Shown: positions 26,784 to 36,203, numbered from the stretch's first letter. The stretch: 64,000 nt of DNA from Synergistaceae bacterium (GCA_018436725.1 JAHDKT010000067.1:49452-113451); one strand, 5' to 3'. Notes: generated from the sequence alone by a model not told the origin. Numbers and translations: made by a program.

Positions 26784-27758
26784 CTAAGCATGCCGCTTCA
26801 TTCGGTACGCGGTAGCCACGGTCGCCGTGATGAGCACGGCGCCCACCACGACCTTCTGCCAGTCGGAGGGAATCCCGACCAGGATGAGGCTGCTCTTGAT
26901 GAGAACGAGTATAAAAACTCCGAGAACGGTTCCCAGGACCGTCCCTTTCCCGCCGGTAAGGCTCGCCCCTCCCAGAACCACCGAGGCGATAATCTCCATT
27001 TCGAAGCCCTCGAGATCTCTGGGGTTCGCCTGGCGTATCAGCGAGCTGTGAACGATCCCCGCCGCGCCCGCCAACGCTCCCGCCATGCCGTAGACGAAGC
27101 ACTGGATCTTAATCGGGTTGAATCCGACGCGAAGAGCCGCTACGGGGTCGCCTCCGAAGGCGTAGATCCCCCTTCCCAGCGTGGTGTACTTGAGAAAGAA
27201 TGCAGCCCCGACCGCAAGACCGAGAAAAAGAAAAATAGAAACGGAGAGACTGGCAATAGAGCCGTCGGGAAGCGCCGTATTCAGTATGTTCATACGCGAG
27301 AACGCGACCATCGAAGATGGCAGATTCGGGATGATTCCAGTGCCGACGAACGCTCGTAGAAAACCCGTGACGGCGCTTCCCGTCCCCAGAGTGACGATCA
27401 AAGGAGCGAGGCGGAATTTTGAGATTAAGAAAGCATTAACAAGTCCAAGAGACATTCCGATAAACACGGCGAGCACAAACGGAAGTAGAATCGTTCCCTG
27501 ATATTTTATGGCTACAAGATACTTCACTGTAATATAAAAGGAAAATACGGAGAATGCGGGGAAGGAAATGTCGATGCCTCCGGAGAGGATCACCATAAGA
27601 GTCCCTATGGCGAAAATCCCCATAACGACAGAACTCTTTAAAAGGCTGAATATGTTCAGAGGAGACCAAAAACCTGTATTGACAAAACCCACGAAGCACG
27701 CAAAAAGCAGCAGAATGCAGAAGAGAATGAACTCGTTTCTTTTCAGTAGTTTCCCCAT
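26784..27758 (-). CDS. Sugar ABC transporter permease (RbsC family), first permease
   Basis: A 324-residue permease with GGIDISFPAFSVFSFYITVKY, GLVNAFLISKFRLAPLIVTLGTGSAV and GGDPVAALRVGF. These are the membrane signatures of pentose/AI-2 importers. The start has AGGAGG upstream and follows the ATPase stop by 12 bases. Confidence 0.9.
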   Translation of the reverse strand: MGKLLKRNEFILFCILLLFACFVGFVNTGFWSPLNIFSLLKSSVVMGIFAIGTLMVILSGGIDISFPAFSVFSFYITVKYLVAIKYQGTILLPFVLAVFIGMSLGLVNAFLISKFRLAPLIVTLGTGSAVTGFLRAFVGTGIIPNLPSSMVAFSRMNILNTALPDGSIASLSVSIFLFLGLAVGAAFFLKYTTLGRGIYAFGGDPVAALRVGFNPIKIQCFVYGMAGALAGAAGIVHSSLIRQANPRDLEGFEMEIIASVVLGGASLTGGKGTVLGTVLGVFILVLIKSSLILVGIPSDWQKVVVGAVLITATVATAYRMKRHA

Positions 27759-27770
27759 GGCATGCGCCTC

Positions 27771-29258
27771 CTAAGAAAGCCGTCTCAGACAATCTATTAT
27801 GTCGTTCTCCTGGAGGGAGGCGCCTCCAAGTTCGCAGACTATGCTCCCCTTGTGCATCACGAGAATACGGTTGCAATTAGAAATAAGCTCTTGGAGATCG
27901 TCGGAAAAAAGCATAATCGCGACTCCGGAACGAGCGATCTCGCGCAATTTTTTGTGAATTTCAAACTTCGATCCTACGTCGACGCCGACGGTGGGTCCGT
28001 TCAAGACAAGAATGCAGGCTTTCGTGGACATCCAGCGAGCCAACACAACGCGTTGTTGATTTCCTCCCGAAAGCGAACGAACTGGGTTGTTCGAATTCGG
28101 GGTCGCGATGTCGAAACCTCGAAGCATTTCACTCGCTTCGGAACGAATCGTCGAAGTATCAAGAATACCGGCGGCGTTCGTAAAACGATCATAGGTGGCG
28201 GAAAAAAGATTTCGTGTGATCGACTGCGCCAGGAAAAGCCCCTCCGTCAACCGATCTTCGGGGACATAAGCGATGTTCCGGGCCATCGCATCCTGAACGC
28301 TGCCGACTACGACCTCCTTGCCGTCCCGAAAAATCCTGCCGGTATCCGCCGGCTCCCGACCGAAGAGCGAGAGCGCCAGTTCGGTCCTCCCGCATCCGAG
28401 AAGACCTGTTACCCCCAGGATTTCACCCGCTCGGAGCGAAAAAGAAATATCTTTGAAGACGCCGCTTTTTCCGAGTTTTTCTACGCGAAGCAGAGGAACG
28501 TCTCCTTCCGTCGCGGCCCCTTCGAATCGAACCTCGTCGATGCTATGCCCCGTCATATGGTACGTAATCGCTCGGGCGTCGTACTTCTCGATTTCGCCTT
28601 CGGAGACGATCGCTCCGTTCCGCATGATGGTAATTTTTTCGCTGATATCCAGCATCTCCCGCATCTTATGACTGACGAAAAGAATGGAAATACCCGCCTC
28701 TTTCAATTTCTTGATGATCGAAAAAAGCGCCCCCACTTCCTTCTGCGTGAGCGCGGTCGTCGGTTCGTCCATAACGATCAGGCGAGCATTGTGCAAAAGC
28801 GCTCTGGCTATGGCGACAATCTGTTTGTCCGCAACGGAAAGGTCTCCTACGAGTTTTTTTAGATCGATCGAGACGCCGATCTCCTCCAGGCTCTCGGATG
28901 CTGTGGTACGCATCTCCTTCCAATCGACGAACGTCTTCCCCTTTGAAACCTGGGTATTCAGCGCCAGATTCTCCGCTACGGTCAAATTTGGAAAGAGCGA
29001 GAAATCCTGATAAATTACTTGCACACCGCCTCGAATGGCGTCGATGGGGCGGAGCGCACGATACTCCCGGCCCCCGAGCGCAATGGAGCCGGCATCGGGA
29101 GTATAGACACCCGAGAGGATTTTAATAAGCGTCGACTTGCCGCATCCGTTCTCTCCGGCGAGACACCGGATTTCCCCGGACGCTATGGAGAGAGAAACAT
29201 TTTTTAAAACCTCGACGCCGGCGAATCCCTTACAGATATTCTTCAGAGCGATCAGCAT
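27771..29258 (-). CDS. Sugar ABC transporter ATP-binding protein (RbsA/MglA type, two NBDs)
   Basis: A 495-residue tandem ATPase. NBD1 is complete: Walker A GENGCGKST, signature-like LSVADKQ and Walker B IVMDEPTTALT. NBD2 is degenerate: its Walker A is GLLGCGRTE without the lysine, which is normal in this family. Its Walker B reads LVLNGPTVGVDVG, so the usual Asp-Glu is Asn-Gly (codons at 27996-28001). The signature LSGGNQQR remains. Start ATG 29258; the frame to 29330 adds an unrelated basic stretch. A terminator-like hairpin precedes it. Confidence 0.9.
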   Translation of the reverse strand: MLIALKNICKGFAGVEVLKNVSLSIASGEIRCLAGENGCGKSTLIKILSGVYTPDAGSIALGGREYRALRPIDAIRGGVQVIYQDFSLFPNLTVAENLALNTQVSKGKTFVDWKEMRTTASESLEEIGVSIDLKKLVGDLSVADKQIVAIARALLHNARLIVMDEPTTALTQKEVGALFSIIKKLKEAGISILFVSHKMREMLDISEKITIMRNGAIVSEGEIEKYDARAITYHMTGHSIDEVRFEGAATEGDVPLLRVEKLGKSGVFKDISFSLRAGEILGVTGLLGCGRTELALSLFGREPADTGRIFRDGKEVVVGSVQDAMARNIAYVPEDRLTEGLFLAQSITRNLFSATYDRFTNAAGILDTSTIRSEASEMLRGFDIATPNSNNPVRSLSGGNQQRVVLARWMSTKACILVLNGPTVGVDVGSKFEIHKKLREIARSGVAIMLFSDDLQELISNCNRILVMHKGSIVCELGGASLQENDIIDCLRRLS

Positions 29259-29401
29259 CGGTCCACGGCCCCTCCCTCGGTCCAAACGCGCGATCCGCTC
29301 TCCATCGAACTGCGGATAAACGTTACTCAACAGCAGTGGACATACTCTAGCCGCTTCGAATTCTCCGGAAACGGAATCGCGGAATGGACAAACAGGAAAT
29401 T

Positions 29402-29436
29402 CGAAAAAGGACGCCGGAGAGGACCCCGGCGTCCTT
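29402..29436 (-). terminator. Terminator between binding protein and ATPase genes
   Basis: On the (-) strand, AAGGACGCCGG (29426-29436) pairs with CCGGCGTCCTT (29407-29417) and is followed by TTTTTCG. It stands just after the binding-protein stop, so it should let binding protein be made in excess over the membrane complex. Confidence 0.75.
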
Positions 29437-29443
29437 GGAACGA

Positions 29444-30451
29444 TTAAAAATCGTATTCAGCCATATTCTCCTTCGTCACATCGACCCAACCGGCGCCGTA
29501 GAAAAGATTCGGCTTCTCCGCGTCCTGCTTCAAGCTGCGGAATCCCTCAAGCCCGAGATCCATCTTGTCTACGATGTGGTCCTTCTTGCCGTCGAGCACA
29601 AGGAGTGCGAGCTTATTCATCGCTATTCCCGCGACTTTAGGATCCCAGAAATGAATGGTCTGGATGGCGCCGCTCTCGAGATACTGCCCCGCGATCGAGG
29701 GAAGTCCGGTTCCGGAGAAAAACACCTTGCCCTGCAATCCGCGTTCTTCGATGGCGAGCCCAGCTCCGGCCGACGTGGGCATCGGGCCGCCGCAGATCCC
29801 CTTCAGATCGGGGTAGGCGATGAGGGCTTCTTTGATCTTCTGATAGTCGATAGTGGCGTCGTCGTACGTCTCGATTCTGGGGGCGGCTTCCGACATCTCG
29901 GGGAAGTGCTCTTTCTGATACGCAATCGCGCCGTCTATCCACTCGTTCTGAGATTTGGAGGTAAGACTTCCGACCGTGCAGAGATACTGCCCTTTTCCGC
30001 CCATGCTCTTGGCAAGGTTCTTCATTATGTTCGCGCCGTACGCATGGTTATCGAACGCCTCGATAATGACGTCGGCGTTGATCTGATTGGACGCTTCATG
30101 CGAAATAACGATAATGCCGGAATCGCGCGCTTTTTTCAGAACAGGCTCCACCGCTTCGACGGAGAACGGAACGATGCAGATTGCATCGACTCCCTGGGCG
30201 ATCAGGTTTTCGACTATTTGAACCTGCTCGGCGGCGTCGGCTTTCGCAGGTCCGACCATCCACATCTCATGACCCGTTTCCTTGCCGAACTCCTCCACCC
30301 CTATGCGCATTCTGTTGAACCATGCTATTCCGTCGACCTTGACTACCGTAGCGATCTTGTACTTCTTCGCGGCCTCGGCCGCTCCCGCCATACCCGCCAG
30401 AACTCCGACGCACAGACACACAACGAGAACCCAAAGTATCCACTTCTTCAC
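29444..30451 (-). CDS. Sugar ABC transporter substrate-binding protein (RbsB/LsrB-like)
   Basis: A 335-residue periplasmic binding protein. The signal peptide MKKWILWVLVVCLCVGVLAGMAGA is followed by YKIATVVKVDGIAWFNRMRIGVEEFG, DAAEQVQIVENLIAQGVDAICIVPFS and IIVISHEASNQ, resembling LsrB/RhaS-like proteins of cluster B. GTG start at 30451 has GGGAGGTG 8 bases upstream. Its own promoter and a downstream terminator make it the first gene of the operon. Ligand by context: a deoxy-pentose or pentose. Confidence 0.9.
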   Translation of the reverse strand: MKKWILWVLVVCLCVGVLAGMAGAAEAAKKYKIATVVKVDGIAWFNRMRIGVEEFGKETGHEMWMVGPAKADAAEQVQIVENLIAQGVDAICIVPFSVEAVEPVLKKARDSGIIVISHEASNQINADVIIEAFDNHAYGANIMKNLAKSMGGKGQYLCTVGSLTSKSQNEWIDGAIAYQKEHFPEMSEAAPRIETYDDATIDYQKIKEALIAYPDLKGICGGPMPTSAGAGLAIEERGLQGKVFFSGTGLPSIAGQYLESGAIQTIHFWDPKVAGIAMNKLALLVLDGKKDHIVDKMDLGLEGFRSLKQDAEKPNLFYGAGWVDVTKENMAEYDF

Positions 30452-30497
30452 CTGAAAAACACCTCCCGGCCAAATTTGTAGACCTATATCCTCTAAA

Positions 30498-30526
30498 ATT
30501 CTCAGTCAAAGCATCCTTCCTGTCAA
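30498..30526 (-). promoter_or_regulatory. Promoter of the sugar ABC operon
   Basis: On the (-) strand, TTGACA (30521-30526), a 17-base spacer and GAGAAT (30498-30503), about 50 bases before the binding-protein start. Confidence 0.6.
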
Positions 30527-30649
30527 GAGGAAAACGCAAAGTCGGAAACGTCTTTCTGCTTTTTTTTATTTTTCTTGCGCTCGCAGGATGTTGAAATTCC
30601 TGCTTTTGTGATATTGTTTTATGCAAAATAGCATGGAGGTGTGTGCGAG

Positions 30650-31429
30650 GTGATCGTGATTTCAGTCGCCAATCAGAAAGGCGGAGTGGGCAAAACCACC
30701 ACGTGCGTCAACCTTGCGGGAATTTTCGCTCATAAAGGTCTTCGCGTACTTCTCATCGACGCGGATCCTCAATGCAACGCTACAAGTTTTTTTGCGGAAA
30801 AGCCATTCGAGCCGTCCCTCTCTCTGAGCGCTCTCTTCGAATCCTCTTTTTCGCCGAAGATGAACCTCGTTCATCCCACAAGAATAAACAATCTCTCCAT
30901 CATTCCAGGAGGCTTTCACCTTGCGGGAACAGTTTCCTTCGTCTCTCAGTACCTGGAACCCCATGCGAGAATCCAACGCTTTCTTGAAAACAACAAGGAT
31001 CACTTCGATATCGTTCTTATCGACTGTCCGCCGGACATCGGAATCTTTACGCTGAACGCTCTTCGCGCATCGAGATGGGTTCTCGTTCCTGTTCAGGCAA
31101 AAAGAATGGCCCTTGACGGTTTCACCCTCCTCAAACATCACATAGATCTTATGCGTTCGTTCGGTTTTTCTTTGGAACTGCTGGGGGGAGTCACCACGCA
31201 ATACGACGCCAGAATAAAATCGCAAAAAGAGTGGCAAGCCCACGCTCTGACGGTTTTTGATAAATGCCATCTCGGCGTCGTTCATCAGGCATCGGAGATA
31301 GCGGCGGCATGCGACCGCGGAGAGCTGTTATGGGAGCAGACCGTAAAAAAAGGACGTCCTTTTACGGAACATCTTCATCTTGCCAGAGAGGTCGCCTCCA
31401 GAATCGGAGTATCTCTTGAAAGACCCTGA
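30650..31429 (+). CDS. ParA/Soj-family ATPase, orphan
   Basis: A 259-residue MinD/ParA ATPase with the deviant Walker [14 protein letters not shown]' motif [12 protein letters not shown] and Walker [21 protein letters not shown]. It looks like a chromosomal Soj-type protein. I placed the start at GTG 30650, 9 bases after GGAGGT; the GTG at 30641 touches that site. No ParB or parS-like array is adjacent. It faces away from the sugar operon and precedes a sugar kinase gene. Cargo and role are unknown, and plasmid-type partition is unlikely without a partner. Confidence 0.85.
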   Translation: MIVISVANQKGGVGKTTTCVNLAGIFAHKGLRVLLIDADPQCNATSFFAEKPFEPSLSLSALFESSFSPKMNLVHPTRINNLSIIPGGFHLAGTVSFVSQYLEPHARIQRFLENNKDHFDIVLIDCPPDIGIFTLNALRASRWVLVPVQAKRMALDGFTLLKHHIDLMRSFGFSLELLGGVTTQYDARIKSQKEWQAHALTVFDKCHLGVVHQASEIAAACDRGELLWEQTVKKGRPFTEHLHLAREVASRIGVSLERP

Positions 31430-31545
31430 ACCGCCGGGAGCCCTCCAAGTCTTCGATAACGACGGAAAACGAGACGCTTCAAGCGTCTAAAAAACGCGAT
31501 AGAACGAACGGAAGGACTGAATACGGAGTAAAGGGGGAATCGGTT

Positions 31546-33099
31546 ATGCTGGTAGGCGTCGATATAGGTACAAGTGGAACAAAGGCGGTGATTCTTGACG
31601 GGTCGGGAAAGGTGAGAAGTCAAAGTTTTTGCGAGTACGGCGTCGTTACGCCCGCTCCTTCATGGGCGGAACAATGGCCCGATGTATGGCTCGAAGCTGT
31701 CCGCGACACCTTGAAAACGGCGTTTGAACTCTCCGGTTTGCAGTCTTCCGATATCGAGGGAATCGCCGTCAGCGGTCTTTACGGAGGATCGGGAATCCCG
31801 GTGGACAGAGATGCTGTCCCTCTACGCCCGTGCATCATATGGATGGACCGCCGGGCGCGTAAAGAAACTCAATGGGTGAAACAGAACGTTCCGCTCGACA
31901 CTCTATTCAGCATAACCGGAAATCATGTCGACAGCTATTACGGCTTCACGAAGATGCTCTGGATACGGAACAACGAACCCGAAATCTGGAAACGCATCCA
32001 TCAGTTCGTCACACCGAAAGATTACGTCATCTTCAAGCTCACGGACGTCCTCGCGACCGACTACTCATCCGCCGGAAACATAGGCGGCGTCTTCGATATC
32101 CACAAAAAACAGTGGTCGCGGGAGATGTGCGATATCCTTGGAATTCCGGTATCTCTTCTTCCTGAACGTATTACCAGATCGTTCGACATCGTCGGGCGCC
32201 TCAACAAGCTGTACTCCGATGCCACGGGGCTGATGGAGGGAACTCCAGTGATCTCCGGAGGAATCGACGCAGCCGTGGCGCAATTCAGCTGCGGAACGAC
32301 GCGCGAGGGAGAACATGTTGCTATGACCGGAACATCCATGTGCTGGGGGACCGTTCACGACGGGAAGTATCTTTCTCCGGGGCTCGTCAGCTTTCCGTAC
32401 GTTGTGAACGATGAAACGAGCATCTATACCTTCGGCGGAGGCGCCACCTCCGGGGCCGTCATCCGATGGTTCAGAGACCGGTTCGGAGCCGGGGAAAAAG
32501 AAGAAGAGCGCACGACGGGAGTTTCCGCCTACGCTCTTCTGGAGCAAAAGGCCGGTTCTGTAAAACCGGGAAGCGACGATCTTCTAGTACTCCCTTATTT
32601 TATGGGAGAACGCTCCCCGATTTGGGATCCGGACGCGCGCGGCGTGATTCTCGGGCTCTCTCTTCTCCATACCAGAGAACATATCTACCGCGCCTGCATG
32701 GAAGGAGTCGCATACTCGCTCCGCCACAATATGGAAGAGGCGATAAAAGCCGGCATCAAACTCGACGATATTTGCTACATGGTGGGCGGGTCGGCTAAAA
32801 GCGACCTCTGGACGCAAATCTTTGCCGACGTTACAGGCTTCGCGATGAAACGTCTTGAAAACGATGCGGAAGCTCCACTTGGCGATGCGTTTCTTGCTGG
32901 ACTCGGCATAGGGGTCTTCACGGATCCGTCCGAAATTAAAACTTGGCTGGCGTTTCGGGAACCGACGACCCCGGATAAAAAGAATCAGGAGATCTATTCA
33001 CGACGCTTTGAGCTGTATAAAGAAGTCTATGTTCAATCCAAAGGCATTATGAGTAAACTCGCTGAAATACGGGCAAACGAGACGAAGCCGCTCTCCTGA
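31546..33099 (+). CDS. FGGY-family carbohydrate kinase (xylulokinase-like)
   Basis: A 517-residue two-domain sugar kinase. Domain I begins VGVDIGTSGTKAVILDG, with WAEQWPDVWLEA and a catalytic Asp in SGGIDAAVAQFSCG. Domain II carries GGGATSGAVIRWFRD, LVLPYFMGERSPIWDPDARGVILGL and the ATP-site VGGSAKSDLWTQIFADVTG. The pattern fits xylulokinase or LsrK-like kinases better than glycerol kinase, but the substrate is uncertain. AAGGGGGA precedes the ATG. It lies opposite the sugar ABC operon. Confidence 0.85.
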   Translation: MLVGVDIGTSGTKAVILDGSGKVRSQSFCEYGVVTPAPSWAEQWPDVWLEAVRDTLKTAFELSGLQSSDIEGIAVSGLYGGSGIPVDRDAVPLRPCIIWMDRRARKETQWVKQNVPLDTLFSITGNHVDSYYGFTKMLWIRNNEPEIWKRIHQFVTPKDYVIFKLTDVLATDYSSAGNIGGVFDIHKKQWSREMCDILGIPVSLLPERITRSFDIVGRLNKLYSDATGLMEGTPVISGGIDAAVAQFSCGTTREGEHVAMTGTSMCWGTVHDGKYLSPGLVSFPYVVNDETSIYTFGGGATSGAVIRWFRDRFGAGEKEEERTTGVSAYALLEQKAGSVKPGSDDLLVLPYFMGERSPIWDPDARGVILGLSLLHTREHIYRACMEGVAYSLRHNMEEAIKAGIKLDDICYMVGGSAKSDLWTQIFADVTGFAMKRLENDAEAPLGDAFLAGLGIGVFTDPSEIKTWLAFREPTTPDKKNQEIYSRRFELYKEVYVQSKGIMSKLAEIRANETKPLS

Positions 33100-33124
33100 G
33101 TCATTCGACTACTTGGAAACACGT

Positions 33125-33159
33125 ATAGGGCGAAACCTGAGCGTCAGGTTCCGCCCTAT
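33125..33159. terminator. Stem-loop between convergent FGGY kinase and ggt genes
   Basis: ATAGGGCGAAACCTGA pairs with TCAGGTTCCGCCCTAT across a 3-base loop with one mismatch. The long stem lies between convergent genes. No T-run is evident, so termination strength is uncertain. Confidence 0.6.
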
Positions 33160-33172
33160 TGCGTCGAAAACC

Positions 33173-34909
33173 TTAGAAACCTATCGGAACGCCGAGACGT
33201 CTGCTGTCGGCGCCGCCGTTGATTCTTCCGGTCTGATGCTTGACCTTGGCGTAGTCGATGAGAATGCCCTGCGCCGTTCCGAAGTAGCCGCCGCGGGGCT
33301 GCTCGTTGATATCGTGGCCGCGGAGCTTAAGGTACATCACTGTTTCGGGGCTGATGCCGCCTTCGATAAGGAGCTTGCCCGCCTTGCCGCCGCTCGCGAC
33401 GTTGAAAATTCTCGGCTGCTCTATGGCCTGATCCATGGACATGCCGAAGTCGACGACGTTCATGACGATCTGGCTCATGGCGGTGATGATACGCATGGCG
33501 CCTGCGGAGCCGAGGGTCATGAAGGGACGGCCCTCGGGATCGAGAATGATCGTCGGCGACATGGAAGAGAGGGGACGCTTGCCCGGTTCGGGAGCGTTCA
33601 CGCTCTTGGGATCCTGGGCAAAGTCGTCCATCTCGTTGTTCAGGACGATACCGTACTCGGGGACGACCACGCCGGAACCGAAGAAGTAGTTCACGGTGTT
33701 GGTGGAGGCGACGACGTTGCCTTCGGCGTCGACCACGGAGAACGAACTCGTGGAGATATGCTTGTTCCCGTCATGGCCGAGGTACGCGGTTTTCTTTCCG
33801 CCGTCGAACTGCCACGGATCTCCGGGAAGCACTTCCTGCATCACGCTGTAGCGGGAAATTTTTCCGGCGAGCTGCTTCGCATACTCCTTGCTTGCAAGCC
33901 CCGCAAGCGGAACGTCGACGAACGCCGTGTCGGCCATGTATCTCTGTCGGTCGGCGAAGACCATCTTCATCGCCTCGGCGAGGTGATGAAGATACTCGGG
34001 GGAGTTGTGCTTCCACTTTTTAACAGGGAAGTTCTCCATGATGTTCAGGAGCTGGACAATATGCGTCCCGCCGCTGGACGCCGGAGGCGTGGAGTAGATG
34101 GAGTAGCCTCGGTACTTTCCCGTAACGGGTTTCTGGATGATCATCTTGTAGCCGCGGAGGTCCTTCATGGACATGGCGCCTCCTGCTTTGTTCACTGCGG
34201 CGACGACGGCCTCGCCGATAGGACCGCGGTAGAAAGCGGCCGTTCCGTCCTTGGCAAGCAGACGGAACGCCTTTGCCAGCTCGGGCTGTTTCAGAATCGT
34301 TCCGGCTTCCGCGGGAAGACCGCCGGGAAGGAACGCGCATTCGGGACTGTACTTGGAGAGATTATCGAAGTTGTCCGTGATGATGCCGGTCTGCATCGGA
34401 TGAACTTCGAACCCTTCCTCGGCAAGACGGATCGCGGGCGCGGCAACTTCGGCGAACGACATGGTTCCATACTTGTTCAGCGCGGTGAAGATCCCCATCA
34501 CAATTCCGGGAACTCCGACCGCCTTTCCACCGAGAACGGACTCCTTCGCCTTCTTGGAGGCTTCGGAGGCGTACATATCTTTGGTCGCCGAAAGCGGGGC
34601 CACTTCGCGGTAGTCAAGCTCGACGACCTCGCCGGTCTTGGCGAACCGGATGGTCATGAATCCGCCGCCGCCGATACCCGAAGCGTTCGGCTCGACCACG
34701 TTGAGCGCGAGCATGGTCGCAACTGCGGCATCGATGGCGTTGCCGCCCTTCTGCAGAATCTCCACTCCGGCCTTGGAAGCCAGTTCATGCGCGGAGGAGA
34801 CCATTCCCTTTCCGGCAAACACCTCGCGCACCTCGAAGTCGGCCGCACAGGCGCTTCCACCAAGAACGAAAACCACCAACAGGAACAACGCGACAAAACT
34901 TTTTCTCAC
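33173..34909 (-). CDS. ggt: Gamma-glutamyltransferase
   Basis: A 578-residue N-terminal-nucleophile hydrolase. Signal peptide VRKSFVALFLLVVFVLGGSACA, then GMVSSAHELASKAGVEILQKGGNAIDAAVA and NASGIGGGGFMTIRF of the large subunit. The autoprocessing site is in HISTSSFSVVDAEGN (candidate nucleophile Thr), followed by small-subunit motifs LNNEMDDF, PLSSMSPTI and GSAGAMRI. It is exported and cleaves gamma-glutamyl bonds (glutathione, gamma-glutamyl peptides or polyglutamate). The GTG at 34909 has AGGAGGTG 7 bases upstream; the frame to 35029 was rejected. It lies downstream of a deacylase/permease cluster and 10 kb from pgsBC. Confidence 0.92.
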   Translation of the reverse strand: MRKSFVALFLLVVFVLGGSACAADFEVREVFAGKGMVSSAHELASKAGVEILQKGGNAIDAAVATMLALNVVEPNASGIGGGGFMTIRFAKTGEVVELDYREVAPLSATKDMYASEASKKAKESVLGGKAVGVPGIVMGIFTALNKYGTMSFAEVAAPAIRLAEEGFEVHPMQTGIITDNFDNLSKYSPECAFLPGGLPAEAGTILKQPELAKAFRLLAKDGTAAFYRGPIGEAVVAAVNKAGGAMSMKDLRGYKMIIQKPVTGKYRGYSIYSTPPASSGGTHIVQLLNIMENFPVKKWKHNSPEYLHHLAEAMKMVFADRQRYMADTAFVDVPLAGLASKEYAKQLAGKISRYSVMQEVLPGDPWQFDGGKKTAYLGHDGNKHISTSSFSVVDAEGNVVASTNTVNYFFGSGVVVPEYGIVLNNEMDDFAQDPKSVNAPEPGKRPLSSMSPTIILDPEGRPFMTLGSAGAMRIITAMSQIVMNVVDFGMSMDQAIEQPRIFNVASGGKAGKLLIEGGISPETVMYLKLRGHDINEQPRGGYFGTAQGILIDYAKVKHQTGRINGGADSRRLGVPIGF

Positions 34910-35069
34910 AACACAACACCTCCTGAAAAAATATGGTATATTGCCGTGTTCCCGAGGAACGATACGGTTCGCGCGCTGCCTGAAACGTGTCGCGCCTCGA
35001 ACGCATACGCCGCTCCGGTCGCTTTTCATTATACAACAAAAGCAAAAAGCCGGATTCGCGCCTCGAAAG

Positions 35070-36203
35070 CTACAATTTCAACGGAGCCAAGAACGGACCG
35101 ACACCTTTCTCTTGCAGCTCCTCGAACGTCGGGATGTTCTCCAGAAACACCCCTCTCTCCTCGTCGAGCAGATCGAGGTTGTCGAGGAAGGACATGATCG
35201 CCGCCGTGTGGCGACCAACCCGGTATTCGATCTTCTGATCGCCTTCGTAGGGGATGTAGAGGCGGCCCAGAGGGGCCGCCCTCATGTAGGCTTTGTCCTC
35301 TCCGGTGAGCGCGAGGCGTTCGTCGGTTCGTCCTCGAAGGCGGCCCTGGACAGGGTTCCCGGTTTCCATAAGGACAGGCATCGTCTCCGTATAGTTCCCC
35401 CACTCCCGGTGCGTCAGCCCCCGAAGATTCTTCGGCGACGGTTCCAGACGCATGGGGATTCCGGCGGCTTCCAGATCCATCGTCGTCATGGCGGCAAGCT
35501 CCATACTGCGCTCATGGGCGACGATCGCGTTCACGACAGGGTACTCCGGAGACGCCTCGTGGAGGTCGAACGCGAGATCGACATGTTCCTTGCGCACAAG
35601 TTCCGTGAGGGCGTACGCGACCTGCTCGGTGACGGAGCCGTCCGGGCTCCCTGGATAGCAGCGGTTGAGATTGCCCCGCTCCTTTCCGGGGAGCTGCTGC
35701 CCCGAAGCAGGATGGATATAGATATCCGGCGACGGCCACTCGTAGATCGGGTTTGTCAGTCGCGAGCCGTAACGGAACGTTCTTCCGCCCCCGTCGGCGG
35801 TGGTGAACGAGATGCTCCGAGGATGCGCCTCCTGGGGGGAGTTGTGAGTGAACCCGAGAAGGTTGGCCTGAGGAATAACGATGAGCCGCCCCTTCGTCAC
35901 TTTTGCCCGTTCAAGGAAGAGGGTGGCGGTCACCATGGACGCAGGCTCTGTCGGATGCGTACCGCCCAGAATGAGCACAACGCCGCCCGGTTCCGCTCCG
36001 TCCTGTATGTAGACAGGAGTGTCAGCGGGAGTCCCCCCCAACCCTTCAAACCAGTTGGAGAGCATCTTCTTCTCGAACCCGGGCGCGGGAACGAAAACAT
36101 CGTCCGCCCACATCGCTATGAATTCGAGCCCGGCAAGCGCGGCTATTCCGAGCGCCGCGAGGAGGAGAAGCGCCGCGGTAAGCGGCGTGCCTTTCAATTT
36201 CAT
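35070..36203 (-). CDS. Membrane-anchored M14-type deacylase (succinylglutamate desuccinylase/aspartoacylase family)
   Basis: A 377-residue protein with an N-terminal membrane segment (LTAALLLLAALGIAALAGLEF), probably an anchor with the enzyme outside the cytoplasm. The zinc-site motifs of the AstE/AspA family are visible: GGTHPTEPASM (H-x-x-E) and DLAFDLHEASPE, with Arg-rich LNRCYPG between. It should hydrolyse an N-acyl amino acid or a related amide; the substrate is not readable. It starts 13 bases after the stop of a 47-residue membrane ORF, in one operon with the DctM-like permease. Confidence 0.8.
   Translation of the reverse strand: MKLKGTPLTAALLLLAALGIAALAGLEFIAMWADDVFVPAPGFEKKMLSNWFEGLGGTPADTPVYIQDGAEPGGVVLILGGTHPTEPASMVTATLFLERAKVTKGRLIVIPQANLLGFTHNSPQEAHPRSISFTTADGGGRTFRYGSRLTNPIYEWPSPDIYIHPASGQQLPGKERGNLNRCYPGSPDGSVTEQVAYALTELVRKEHVDLAFDLHEASPEYPVVNAIVAHERSMELAAMTTMDLEAAGIPMRLEPSPKNLRGLTHREWGNYTETMPVLMETGNPVQGRLRGRTDERLALTGEDKAYMRAAPLGRLYIPYEGDQKIEYRVGRHTAAIMSFLDNLDLLDEERGVFLENIPTFEELQEKGVGPFLAPLKL

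Noticed and set aside
31470..31487. Small inverted repeat AGACGCTT-C-AAGCGTCT before the FGGY kinase gene
   Set aside because: Short stem without a T-run in either direction; it cannot be called a terminator or an operator on this evidence.
33113..35197. 694-codon open frame on the (+) strand
   Set aside because: Antisense to ggt, whose motifs, signal peptide and ribosome-binding site are unambiguous.
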